Source of the DNA: an uncultured Thiohalocapsa sp.
Lineage (GTDB): Bacteria > Pseudomonadota > Gammaproteobacteria > Chromatiales > Chromatiaceae
Assembly (NCBI RefSeq): GCF_913062725.1
Contig: NZ_CAJXWY010000013.1
Coordinates: forward strand, 1-64,000
Direction: 5' to 3'
Length of the DNA: 64,000 bases
Below, one piece after another: positions 35,759-44,009 of the stretch (positions are counted from its first letter, which is position 1; every line of letters begins with the position of its first letter). Under the pieces are notes generated by a model, which saw only the letters and a program-made list of their open reading frames with translations, was not told where the DNA came from and did no database searches. A program made the translations under genes and the position numbers.

Positions 35759-35983
35759 TCAGTGACCGTCGGTATATGGCAGCAATGCCAGATAGCGAGC
35801 GCGCTTGACGGCATCGGCGAGCTGGCGCTGATACTTGGCGGAGGTGCCGGTGATGCGGCTCGGGACGATCTTGCCGGACTCGCTGACGTAGGCCTTGAGC
35901 AAGTTGAGATCTTTGTAGTCGATCTCGGTGATGCCCTCGGCGGTGAAGCGGCAGTAACGCTTGCGGCGGAAGAAACGGGCCAT
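35759..35983 (-). CDS. rpsR: 30S ribosomal protein S18
   Basis: A 74-residue basic protein with the S18 hallmarks [17 protein letters not shown], then [15 protein letters not shown] and the [20 protein letters not shown] tail. It binds S6 on the 30S platform. It sits between rpsF (38 bp upstream) and rplI (166 bp downstream; that gap contains no gene). Confidence 0.98.
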   Translation of the reverse strand: MARFFRRKRYCRFTAEGITEIDYKDLNLLKAYVSESGKIVPSRITGTSAKYQRQLADAVKRARYLALLPYTDGH

Positions 35984-36021
35984 GCTGGGTATCCTCTGGG
36001 TATCCTGGGGTAACGGCGACG

Positions 36022-36444
36022 TCAGGCGTCTTCGCGCCGCGGCCGGGAGGCGCCTTCGTCGTCGCGGCGGCCGCGGCGCTCACCACCCCGGTCTCCGCGC
36101 TCGCCACGCTCCTCGCCGCTCTCCTCTTCGCCCTTCAGCAGTGGCGAGGGGTCGGTGACGGCGCTATCCCGGCGAATGATCAGGTTGCGCAGCACCGCGT
36201 CGTTGAAGCGGAAGGCGTTCTCCAACTCGTCCAGCGCCTCTTTATCGCACTCGATGTTCATGAGCACGTAATGGGCTTTGTGGACTTTGCTGATGGGATA
36301 GGCCAGCTGGCGGCGGCCCCAGTCTTCGAGCCGGTGGATCTTGCCACCGCGTCCTTCGAGATTACTGCGGTAGCGATCGATCATCGCCGCCACCTGCTCG
36401 CTCTGGCTTGGGTGCACCAGAAATACTACTTCATAATGTCGCAT
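36022..36444 (-). CDS. rpsF: 30S ribosomal protein S6
   Basis: [17 protein letters not shown] at the start and [20 protein letters not shown] in the middle define S6. The 140-residue product carries a C-terminal extension of about 35 residues rich in Glu, Arg and Gly (after [16 protein letters not shown]), longer than in many species. In enterobacteria the S6 tail is extended with glutamates by RimK; whether this tail is modified is unknown. The start at 36444 has GAGGAG upstream. First gene of its operon. Confidence 0.97.
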   Translation of the reverse strand: MRHYEVVFLVHPSQSEQVAAMIDRYRSNLEGRGGKIHRLEDWGRRQLAYPISKVHKAHYVLMNIECDKEALDELENAFRFNDAVLRNLIIRRDSAVTDPSPLLKGEEESGEERGERGDRGGERRGRRDDEGASRPRREDA

Positions 36445-36462
36445 TGAGCTCCTCACGGATCT

Positions 36463-36489
36463 GCAGCCTCCCGACGGCGGCTCGGCTGC
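36463..36489 (-). promoter_or_regulatory. Possible S6:S18-binding leader stem-loop of rpsF
   Basis: In the rpsF leader, GCAGCC and GGCTGC (36484-36489 and 36463-36468, minus strand) can pair around an inner CCGA…TCGG stem with CCG triplets in loop and bulge. Many bacteria autoregulate rpsF through an S6:S18-binding leader RNA with a CCG box. The match here is only by shape, so this is tentative. Confidence 0.25.
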
Positions 36490-36736
36490 GGCCGCGGTGA
36501 GGCAAGGAGAGTGCCGCTGACGCGGCAAAGCCGGACATTGTGCGTTGTTTCGCCATCACGATCAAGCAGCTGACGCGTGATCATGGATGCAGCCCAAGCC
36601 TGGCCCCCGATGCAAGCACAAGGGCCGGACTGGCAAGCCGCGACGGTCGGGGCGAGAATCTGCGGCGCGTCGGGCTCGGACCAACCCTGAATCAGACCAA
36701 CCCACTCGGACCAAAGAGCACGAGAGATCGCTCGCC

Positions 36737-37222
36737 ATGCCTGCTGTAGCGCTTCGCGTTTTCATCTTCGCCGCCGCCATCATGGCGCTGACGGGCTGCG
36801 GTGGCTCCGGCGGCGGCCTGCGGGACATCGCCATCAGCGCTCACGAGACCTACCGCGGCCCCCTCGCCGCTGCGGTGTCACCGGTCCAGTTCGCGGGCGC
36901 CTCGGCGACGGACCGCAACTGGCTGCAACGGGAAATCGTGCGCGTGCTCGGCGAGTCCGATGGCTTCGCCACGGTCATTGCCTTGTCCGCCCGCGGCGAG
37001 AGCAACGAGGCCGAAGTCCTCATCGACCCGAGCGTGGTACGCGCCGAGCGCTACAGCGGCGGCATCAATCAAATCGATCTGCGGCTGCGGGCGCAGCGCA
37101 AGAGCACCGGCACCGTCGGGCTCGATCAGGTGTATCGGGGCCGGCGCCGTGGCGATCGCAGCGCCATCATCGACGCCGCCAGCGCCGCGGCGAAGGATCT
37201 GTCGCGCCAATACGGCGATTAG
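36737..37222 (+). CDS. Putative lipoprotein, hypothetical (161 aa)
   Basis: The N-terminus is a lipoprotein signal with lipobox LTGC (FIFAAAIMALTGCGG), so the mature protein should be lipid-anchored. Glycine after the cysteine suggests the outer membrane. The mature part of about 140 residues includes AERYSGGINQIDLRLRAQRK; I know no family for it. The ATG at 36737 is chosen because the signal peptide starts there. It is divergent from the rpsF operon and convergent with the flavoprotein gene. Confidence 0.7.
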   Translation: MPAVALRVFIFAAAIMALTGCGGSGGGLRDIAISAHETYRGPLAAAVSPVQFAGASATDRNWLQREIVRVLGESDGFATVIALSARGESNEAEVLIDPSVVRAERYSGGINQIDLRLRAQRKSTGTVGLDQVYRGRRRGDRSAIIDAASAAAKDLSRQYGD

Positions 37223-37282
37223 GGGATCGGAACCCGGGACCCGGATCGAGGCGCCACAAGGGCCCCCAGGCCCCGCGCCCCG

Positions 37283-38410
37283 CTACCGATACTGACGCAG
37301 ATACCACCACTCGAAGCCGCGCTTGAGCCAGTGGAAGGCCACGGAGTTGGGCAGGATCCAGTTGCGCTTCTCGGTGCGCCAGACCACCATGCCGCGGTCG
37401 TTGGCGTCGACGATGCAGAGCAGCTCGACGTCGAAGGTCGCCTGCGCCGGCTCGCCCTTGAGCTCCGCCACCAGATTTTTCGCCGCCGCCTTGGCCTGCA
37501 GATCCGCCATGTGCGCCTGTTTGGGCATCCAATCCGGTCCCGGGAAGCTGCCGGAGTCGCCGACGACGTAGACCCGATCGGTCCCCGGCACCTTGCAGTG
37601 GGCGTCCGCCTGGATCAGGCCACCCGGCGAGCGCGGCAGGGAGGTCGCGTCGAACCAGTGGTTGCCGGTCATGCCGGGCATGAAGATGATGAGATCCGCC
37701 GGCAGCTCGCCGCCTTCGGTCATGACTTTGTCCGCGGTGAAGCCCTTCATCTTGTGTCCCAGATGGGTCTCGATGCCCACCTTGCGCATCTCGTCCATGA
37801 GCTTGTCCACGGCCTTTGGACCCAAGCGGTTGCCGGGGCGCTCCGCGGGCGTAAAGAAGACGATGCGAAAGCGCTCGCGCCGCCCCTCTTTGCGCAGTTG
37901 GCGGTCGAGCCCGAACAGGAACTCGAAAATCGGCCCGCCGCGCATGGAAGACGGCTCCTTCGGATTGCCCGCGAAGCCCATGGCCACGGTGCCGCCGTCG
38001 AGGGCCTTGAGCCGGTCGCGGATGGCCTCGGCCGCCGCAATGCCCTCACAGGGCGTGATGGCGTGCTCGATGCCCGGCAGCTTCTTGATGAAGCGCCCGC
38101 CGCTGGCGATGATCAGCCCGTCGTTGGCGATGTCGCCGTCGCTGGTGTGCAGCGTGCGGCCATCGGCGCTGAGACCCGTCGCCTCGGCGGCGTGATGGGA
38201 CACCTGCATGCGGCGGAAGAAGGTGGTCAGGTCGATGCGCAGGTCGTCGCCGCTGCGCAGGCCCGAGGGCACCCAAATGAGCCCGGGGTAGTAAATGAAC
38301 TCGGGCTTGGGACTGACCACCGTGATGTCGAGGCTCGAATCCGCCTCGCGCAGGGACGAGACGGCGGTGAGCGCCCCGAAACCGGAACCAACGATGCTGA
38401 CGCGTGGCAT
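37283..38410 (-). CDS. Sulfide:quinone oxidoreductase-like FAD protein
   Basis: A 375-residue flavoprotein of the pyridine-nucleotide-disulfide superfamily. It has the N-terminal FAD-binding motif VSIVGSGFGALTAVSSLREA, the SQR-type YYPGLIWVPSGLR stretch and the second FAD motif near VYVVGDSGSFPGPDWMPKQA. The C-terminus is amphipathic (WLKRGFEWWYLRQY), which in SQR enzymes aids membrane binding. Cysteines occur at TPCEG, AHCKV and LLCIV, but I cannot place them as the SQR catalytic set, so sulfide oxidation is inference; a type II NADH dehydrogenase-like or FCSD-like role is possible. The start at 38410 has a strong AGGAGGAG site. Confidence 0.75.
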   Translation of the reverse strand: MPRVSIVGSGFGALTAVSSLREADSSLDITVVSPKPEFIYYPGLIWVPSGLRSGDDLRIDLTTFFRRMQVSHHAAEATGLSADGRTLHTSDGDIANDGLIIASGGRFIKKLPGIEHAITPCEGIAAAEAIRDRLKALDGGTVAMGFAGNPKEPSSMRGGPIFEFLFGLDRQLRKEGRRERFRIVFFTPAERPGNRLGPKAVDKLMDEMRKVGIETHLGHKMKGFTADKVMTEGGELPADLIIFMPGMTGNHWFDATSLPRSPGGLIQADAHCKVPGTDRVYVVGDSGSFPGPDWMPKQAHMADLQAKAAAKNLVAELKGEPAQATFDVELLCIVDANDRGMVVWRTEKRNWILPNSVAFHWLKRGFEWWYLRQYR

Positions 38411-38526
38411 CGGATCTCCTCCTCATATCGATGCGTGCAATTGCTTGGAATTCGATTCTGGCCCCGGGCGTGCAATCCCTCGGGCCATGGACCGATCGAC
38501 TTTGGCACCGGGCGCGTGCTCGCGGC

Positions 38527-39207
38527 TCAGCCGCCGGCTTCGCTCACCCGGGCCGTGGCTTGCAACAACGGCAGCAGCACGGGCCAGACGTTCTCGAGCA
38601 GCCGCGGCTGCGCCGCGGCGCTTGGATGCAGGCCGTCGGCCTGCATCAGCGCCCGGTCCTCGGCGACACCGGCGAGCAGCCGCGGCACCAGGGCCGCCCC
38701 CGTGTCCTCGGCGACCTCGGCATACAAGCGCTGGAACTGTTCGGCATAGCGGGTGCCATAATTGGGCGGCAGCCGCACCCCGATGAGCAACACCTGAGCA
38801 CCGGTGGCCTGGGCCTCTTCGACCAGGGCCGTCAAGGCCGCGGCGATGCGCTTGGGCGGGAAGCCGCGCAGACCGTCGTTGGCGCCGAGCTCGATCACCA
38901 CAACCGCCGGCTCGTGCGCCGCGAGCAGCGCCGGCAGGCGCGAGCGACCGCCCGCCGTGGTATCGCCTGAGATGCTGGCGTTCACCACCTGGTGCGGCAG
39001 GCCCTCGGTGGCCAGGCGCTGCTTGAGCAGGCTGACCCAGCCCTGATCGAGCGCCGTCCCGAAGCTGGCGCTCAGACTATCGCCCAACACCAGCAGCCGC
39101 GGTGGCGGATCAGCGCTGGCCGTCGCGACGACAAGACCGGCGAGCAGTGCCGCAACGCGCAGCAGCAGGCGCCACGCCGATGTAGAGCTTACGCAAGGAG
39201 ACCGCAT
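38527..39207 (-). CDS. tesA: Periplasmic GDSL esterase TesA (thioesterase I/arylesterase)
   Basis: Broad-specificity lysophospholipase/thioesterase. The 226-residue precursor has a signal peptide (LLLRVAALLAGLVVATASA), the GDSL block LVLGDSLSASFG, the GxND block IELGANDGLRG and the catalytic DGLHPS. Its ATG at 39205-39207 overlaps the divergent ABC ATPase start by two bases, so each gene's leader lies inside the other. The same divergent tesA/ybbA neighbourhood exists in E. coli. Confidence 0.92.
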   Translation of the reverse strand: MRSPCVSSTSAWRLLLRVAALLAGLVVATASADPPPRLLVLGDSLSASFGTALDQGWVSLLKQRLATEGLPHQVVNASISGDTTAGGRSRLPALLAAHEPAVVVIELGANDGLRGFPPKRIAAALTALVEEAQATGAQVLLIGVRLPPNYGTRYAEQFQRLYAEVAEDTGAALVPRLLAGVAEDRALMQADGLHPSAAAQPRLLENVWPVLLPLLQATARVSEAGG

Positions 39208-39946
39208 GAATACCCCAGAGATCTTGTGCCGCGCCCATGGCCTGGCCAAGCATGTTAGCGGCCCGGGCGGGCGTCTGACCATCCTGCACGGGCTTTCGCT
39301 CAGTATCGCCGCCGGCGAGGCGGTGGCCATCGTCGGCGCCTCCGGCAGCGGCAAGTCCACGCTGCTGGGACTGCTGGCGGGGCTGGACGCGCCGAGCGAC
39401 GGCGAGGTGGAGCTCTGCGGCACGCGCCTGTCCGCGCTCGACGAGGACGGCCGCGCCGCACTGCGGCGCGGGCGTGTCGGCTTCGTGTTTCAGAACTTCC
39501 AGCTGCTGCCCACGCTGACGGCCCTGGAGAACGTCTCCCTGCCGCTGGAGCTGGCCGCCGCCGGCGCCCGCAGCCCGCAGGGCCGTGGTCAGGTGCGGCC
39601 CGACACCGGCCTGAACGGCCACGCTCCTGAGGCCGTGGCCCGCACGGCGCTCGAGCGCGTCGGCCTCGCCGCCCGCGCCGGCCATTATCCACGCCAGCTC
39701 TCCGGGGGCGAGCAACAGCGTGTCGCCATCGCCCGCGCCTTCGCGCCGGGGCCACAGATCCTGTTCGCAGACGAGCCCACGGGCAACCTGGATCTGGGCA
39801 CCGGCCGCAGGATCATCGATCTGCTGTTTGCGCTGCGCGCCGACGCCGGCGCCGCCCTGGTGCTGGTGACCCATGACGAGGCGCTGGCCGCGCGCTGCGA
39901 CCGCCGGCTCGGCATGCGGGACGGCCATCTGGAGGTGCTGCCGTGA
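39206..39946 (+). CDS. ybbA: ABC transporter ATPase, YbbA/LolD type
   Basis: The 246-residue ATPase shows Walker A GASGSGKST, the Q-loop in FVFQNFQLLPTLTALENV, the signature LSGGEQQRVAIARAF and Walker B ILFADEPTGNLD. This is the MacB/LolD-like subclass that pairs with FtsX-type permeases. AAGGAG precedes the ATG. An insertion of about 20 residues between the Q-loop and signature (around AAAGARSPQGRGQVRPDTG) is notable. Coupled to the permease by a 4-bp overlap. Confidence 0.93.
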   Translation: MNTPEILCRAHGLAKHVSGPGGRLTILHGLSLSIAAGEAVAIVGASGSGKSTLLGLLAGLDAPSDGEVELCGTRLSALDEDGRAALRRGRVGFVFQNFQLLPTLTALENVSLPLELAAAGARSPQGRGQVRPDTGLNGHAPEAVARTALERVGLAARAGHYPRQLSGGEQQRVAIARAFAPGPQILFADEPTGNLDLGTGRRIIDLLFALRADAGAALVLVTHDEALAARCDRRLGMRDGHLEVLP

Positions 39947-42447
39947 GCAACCCGCACATGCCCGTGTGGCGCCTGGCCCTGCGACTGCTGCGCCGCGACT
40001 GGGGCAGCGGCGAGCTCTACCTGCTCGCCGCCGCCCTGGTCGTGACGGTCGCCGCCATCACCGCCGTCGGTTTTTTCACCGATCGCATCGAGCGGGCCAT
40101 GCAGCGCCAGGGCGGCGAGCTGATCGCCGCCGATCTCGCCATCGATGCCTCGCGCCCCATCCCCGAGGCCTTCGCCCAGGCAGCCACCGAGCGCGGCCTG
40201 AGTGTGGCGCGCACCCTGACCTTCCGCAGCGTCGTGCTGGCCGGCGACGACAGCCAGCTGGTGCAGGTGAAGGCCGTGGACGACGCCTATCCGCTGCGCG
40301 GTCAGATCCGCCTCAAGACCGATCTCGATGCCGCCGAGCAGCCCGCGGGCGGCCCGCCGGGCCAGGGCACGGCCTGGGTGGAGCCGCGACTGCTGTACGT
40401 GCTCGGCGCCGACGTCGGCGCCGGCATCGACCTGGGCGAGGCACGCTTCAGCGCCGACCGGCTCATCGCCTACGAGCCCGACCGCGGCGGCAATTTCTTC
40501 CAGATCGCCCCGCGGGTGATGATCCGTCTGGACGACGTGCCGGCCACGGGCCTGGTGACCGAGGCGAGCCGGGTACGTCACCGGCTGCTGCTGGCGGGGC
40601 CGCGCGATGCCCTCACCGACTACGCCGACTGGGCGGAGCCGCAGCTGCCGGCCGGCGCCGGGCTCATCGACGCCCGCGAGGCCCGCCCGGCGTTCGCCAC
40701 CGCCGTGGACCGGGCGTCGCGCTTTCTGCATCTGGCGGCCCTGACCACGCTGCTGGTGGCCGGTGCGGCCATTGCGCTGGCGAGCCGCCGGCTGGTGGAC
40801 CGCCAGACCGATGCCGTGGCGGTGATGCGCTGCCTGGGCGCCCCCCGGCACCTGCTCACCCGGCTCTTCGCCATCCGGCTCCTCGCCTTCGGCTTGCTGG
40901 CGAGCCTCGCCGGCTGCCTGCTGGGCTGGCTCGGCCAGCACGGCCTGGCGCAGCTGCTGGCGCAATGGTTCGACGGCCCGCTGCCGGCGGCATCCATGCA
41001 GCCCCTGTTCGTCGGCATCGGCACCGGCCTGGTGGCGCTGGCCGGCTTCGCGCTGCCGCCGCTGCTGCAGCTGGCGGAGGTGCCGCCGCTGAAGGTGATC
41101 CGCCGTGACCTGGGACCGCCGCGGGTCTCGGTGGCCTTCGCCGGCCTCGGCGCCGCCGGCGCCCTGGCGCTCATGATCCTGTGGCAGGCGGGCGACTTCG
41201 AGCTCGCCTGGAAGCTCCTGCTCGGCGTCATCGCCGCCGTCGCCGCCCTGGTCGCCTTGGGCGCCCTGATGGTTTGGCTCGCCGCCCGGGCCGCCGCGCG
41301 CAGCCGCGGCATCTGGCGGCTGGGCCTCGCCGGGCTGGCGCGACGGCCGGCGGCGGCCATCCTGCAGATCACCGGCTTCGGTCTCGGCATCCTGGCCCTG
41401 CTGCTGTTGGCGGTGGTGCGGGTGGATCTGCTCAGCAGCTGGCAGCAGACCCTGCCCGAGGGGGCGCCGAACCACTTCCTGATCAACATTCAGCCGCATG
41501 AAAAGGATGCCCTGGCAGACTGGCTCAGCCAGCGCGAGATCGACGGCGCCGGCCTGTTTCCGATGATCCGCGGACGCCTCACCGGTGTCGGTGCGCGCGA
41601 CGTCGAGCCGGAAGACTACGATGACCCCCGCGCCGAGCGCCTGGCGGCCCGGGAGTTCAACCTGAGCTACGCCGTGCAGATGCAGCCGGACAACAGCGTC
41701 ATCGCCGGGCGCTGGTGGTCCGACGGCGACCCGAAACCGCAATTCTCCGTCGAGGCGGGCATCGCCGAGACGCTCGGTATCAGCCTCGGCGATCGATTGC
41801 GGTTTCAGGTGGCGGGCGAGGAGGTGACGGCGCCGGTGACCAGCCTGCGGCAGGTGCAGTGGGACAGTTTCAATGTCAACTTCTTCGTCATCGGCACGCC
41901 GGGACTACTGGCCGATCAGCCCGCCACCTACATCACCAGCTTCTACCTGCCCGAGACACGGGAGGCCCTGGTGCCCGAGCTGCTGCGGACCTTCCCGAGC
42001 GTGACCCTCATCGATGTGGGCGCCCTGCTGGCACAGGTCCGCGGTATCATCGAACAGGGTATCCGCGCCGTGGAATATGTGTTCCTGTTCACGCTGGCGG
42101 CGGGGCTGCTGGTCATGTATGCCGGCATCCAGGCGAGCCTCGCCGTGCGCCGGGCCGAGCACGGGGTGCTGCGCACGCTGGGCGCCAACCGCCGCCAGTT
42201 ACTGCGTGGCTTGCTGGTGGAGTTCACCGCCGCCGGCGTCCTGGCGGGGCTCATCGCCTCCATGTTCGCGGAGGCCACCGGCTGGGTGCTGGCGCGGCAG
42301 CTCTTCGACCTGCCGTTCACGCCAAACCCATGGCTATGGGTGTTCGGCGTGCTCGGCAGCGGCGCGGCCATTGGCCTGGCCGGCACCCTCGGCACCTACC
42401 GCGCCCTGGTGCGACCGCCGCTGGCGGCATTGCGGGCGGCGGGCTGA
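39943..42447 (+). CDS. ybbP: ABC transporter permease, YbbP/FtsX type
   Basis: An 834-residue membrane protein with two FtsX-like domains: a first helix near residues 24-42, a large periplasmic domain, three helices around 255-380, further helices near 390-500, a second periplasmic domain and three C-terminal helices. These surround the typical GVLRTLGANRRQLLRGLLVE. It starts at GTG in the GTGA overlap with the ATPase. YbbA-YbbP with TesA is a conserved neighbourhood; the exporter's substrate is unknown. Confidence 0.92.
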   Translation: MSNPHMPVWRLALRLLRRDWGSGELYLLAAALVVTVAAITAVGFFTDRIERAMQRQGGELIAADLAIDASRPIPEAFAQAATERGLSVARTLTFRSVVLAGDDSQLVQVKAVDDAYPLRGQIRLKTDLDAAEQPAGGPPGQGTAWVEPRLLYVLGADVGAGIDLGEARFSADRLIAYEPDRGGNFFQIAPRVMIRLDDVPATGLVTEASRVRHRLLLAGPRDALTDYADWAEPQLPAGAGLIDAREARPAFATAVDRASRFLHLAALTTLLVAGAAIALASRRLVDRQTDAVAVMRCLGAPRHLLTRLFAIRLLAFGLLASLAGCLLGWLGQHGLAQLLAQWFDGPLPAASMQPLFVGIGTGLVALAGFALPPLLQLAEVPPLKVIRRDLGPPRVSVAFAGLGAAGALALMILWQAGDFELAWKLLLGVIAAVAALVALGALMVWLAARAAARSRGIWRLGLAGLARRPAAAILQITGFGLGILALLLLAVVRVDLLSSWQQTLPEGAPNHFLINIQPHEKDALADWLSQREIDGAGLFPMIRGRLTGVGARDVEPEDYDDPRAERLAAREFNLSYAVQMQPDNSVIAGRWWSDGDPKPQFSVEAGIAETLGISLGDRLRFQVAGEEVTAPVTSLRQVQWDSFNVNFFVIGTPGLLADQPATYITSFYLPETREALVPELLRTFPSVTLIDVGALLAQVRGIIEQGIRAVEYVFLFTLAAGLLVMYAGIQASLAVRRAEHGVLRTLGANRRQLLRGLLVEFTAAGVLAGLIASMFAEATGWVLARQLFDLPFTPNPWLWVFGVLGSGAAIGLAGTLGTYRALVRPPLAALRAAG

Positions 42448-42567
42448 CGGCGCGCCGAGCCGGCGGCCGCGAGCATTGGATTGCCCACCCGACGCCCCGA
42501 CCGGCCCGGCCCCTTCGATGCCATGCATCGCCGCCATACGAATGCTGCCATGTCTTCAGTCAACACC

Positions 42568-43806
42568 ATGTCCCAATCACCCCTGCTTGCGCCCTTTCCC
42601 GCGCTGCGCCCGGCCCCGGGTCGTGCCGCCGAGGTCATTGCCCCGCCCTATGATGTGGTCGACGCGGCCCGGGCGCGCCGGCTCGTAGCCGACCGCCCGC
42701 ACAGCTTCCTGCACATCTCCCGGGCGGAGGTGGACCTCCCCGCGGACACCGATCCCTACGCCCCGGCGGTCTACGAACGCGCCCGCCGCAACCTGGATGC
42801 GTTGCGCCGCACGGGCGTGCTGCAGCGGGATGCCGCCCCCGGCTTCTACGCCTACCGTCTCGATGCCGACGGTCACAGCCAGACCGGACTCGTCGCTGCG
42901 GCAGCCGTCGCCGGCTATCTCGCCGGGCGCATCAAGAAGCATGAGCTGACCCGTCCGGCAAAGGAAGACGACCGCGTCCGGCAGATCGCCGCGCTGGACG
43001 CCCAGACCGGGCCGGTCCTGTTGGTGCACCGCGCACACCCTGAGATCCGCCGTCTGCTTGCCTGCACCTGCGACACACGGGCACCGGACGTGGATGTATC
43101 CGCCGCCGATGGCGTCCGCCACCGGCTTTGGGTGATCGCGGATGCCGGGCACATCGCCGCACTCACCGCCGCCTGTGCGGACCTGAGCGCGCTCTATATC
43201 GCCGACGGTCATCACCGCGCTGCGGCGGCGGCGCGCGTGGCGGCAGCGCGAGGGCACACGCAAGGCGCCCGGTTCCTGGCGGTGGCCTTTCCCGATGACG
43301 AACTGCGAATCCTGCCCTACAACCGGCTGGTGCGCGATCTGGCAGGGCACGACTGCCACTGGCTGCTGACGCAGGTGGACGAGCGCTTCGAGGTGACTGC
43401 GACGACCGCGCCGGTGCAGCCGGGCACCAACACCGAGCTCGGACTCTACTGCGGCGGGCGCTGGTGGCGGCTTAGGCTGCGCAACGCGTTCCGGCCAGCG
43501 GCCGACGACGCGGTCTCGAGCCTCGCCGTGAGCCTGCTGCACACTCACCTGGTGGAGCCCGTGCTGGGCATCGTGGACCCGCGACGCGACCCGCGCATCG
43601 ACTTCATCGGCGGCAGCCAGGGCGTCGCCGAGCTCACCGCCGCAGTGGACGCCGGGCGCGCGCAGCTCGCCCTCTCCCTCCCCGCCACCAGCATCGGCGA
43701 GCTGCTGGCCGTCGCCGACGCCGGTGCCATCATGCCGCCGAAATCCACCTGGTTCGAGCCCAAGCTCGCCGACGGACTGGTGAGCCTGTTACTGGACGCC
43801 GACTAG
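42568..43806 (+). CDS. DUF1015 family protein
   Basis: About 412 residues. It opens with FPALRPAPGRAAEVIAPPYD and FLHISRAEVDLP, continues with RRTGVLQRDAAPGFYAYRL and LYIADGHHRAAAA, and ends with MPPKSTWFEPKLADGLV. All match the DUF1015 pattern as I remember it. The family's biochemical role is not established to my knowledge. The ATG at 42568 is preferred over earlier in-frame ATGs (42481, 42523, 42550) because the family sequence begins here; no ribosome site decides it. The 200 bp after it hold no gene. Confidence 0.82.
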   Translation: MSQSPLLAPFPALRPAPGRAAEVIAPPYDVVDAARARRLVADRPHSFLHISRAEVDLPADTDPYAPAVYERARRNLDALRRTGVLQRDAAPGFYAYRLDADGHSQTGLVAAAAVAGYLAGRIKKHELTRPAKEDDRVRQIAALDAQTGPVLLVHRAHPEIRRLLACTCDTRAPDVDVSAADGVRHRLWVIADAGHIAALTAACADLSALYIADGHHRAAAAARVAAARGHTQGARFLAVAFPDDELRILPYNRLVRDLAGHDCHWLLTQVDERFEVTATTAPVQPGTNTELGLYCGGRWWRLRLRNAFRPAADDAVSSLAVSLLHTHLVEPVLGIVDPRRDPRIDFIGGSQGVAELTAAVDAGRAQLALSLPATSIGELLAVADAGAIMPPKSTWFEPKLADGLVSLLLDAD

Positions 43807-44009
43807 GGCCAACCCGTTCCCCGGGCGGGAGCGGTCGCCCTGCCACGACCCGCGCAAGCGCAGCATTCAGCCGCGGGTTACGGCGAAGATGCTGCCCCCA
43901 TGCGCCGGTCACCCCAATCACGGCTCAGTGAAGGCGATGCATTCAGGCCCGGCGGCGGCTTCGTCACGATCGGACGATCGCACTCGCAACGCAGTATCAT
44001 TGCTCGGTT

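Noticed and set aside
39685-41742. A ~690-codon minus-strand frame across ybbA/ybbP
   Set aside because: Gln/Ala/Arg-rich shadow with no motif. The plus-strand ABC genes show all expected signatures.
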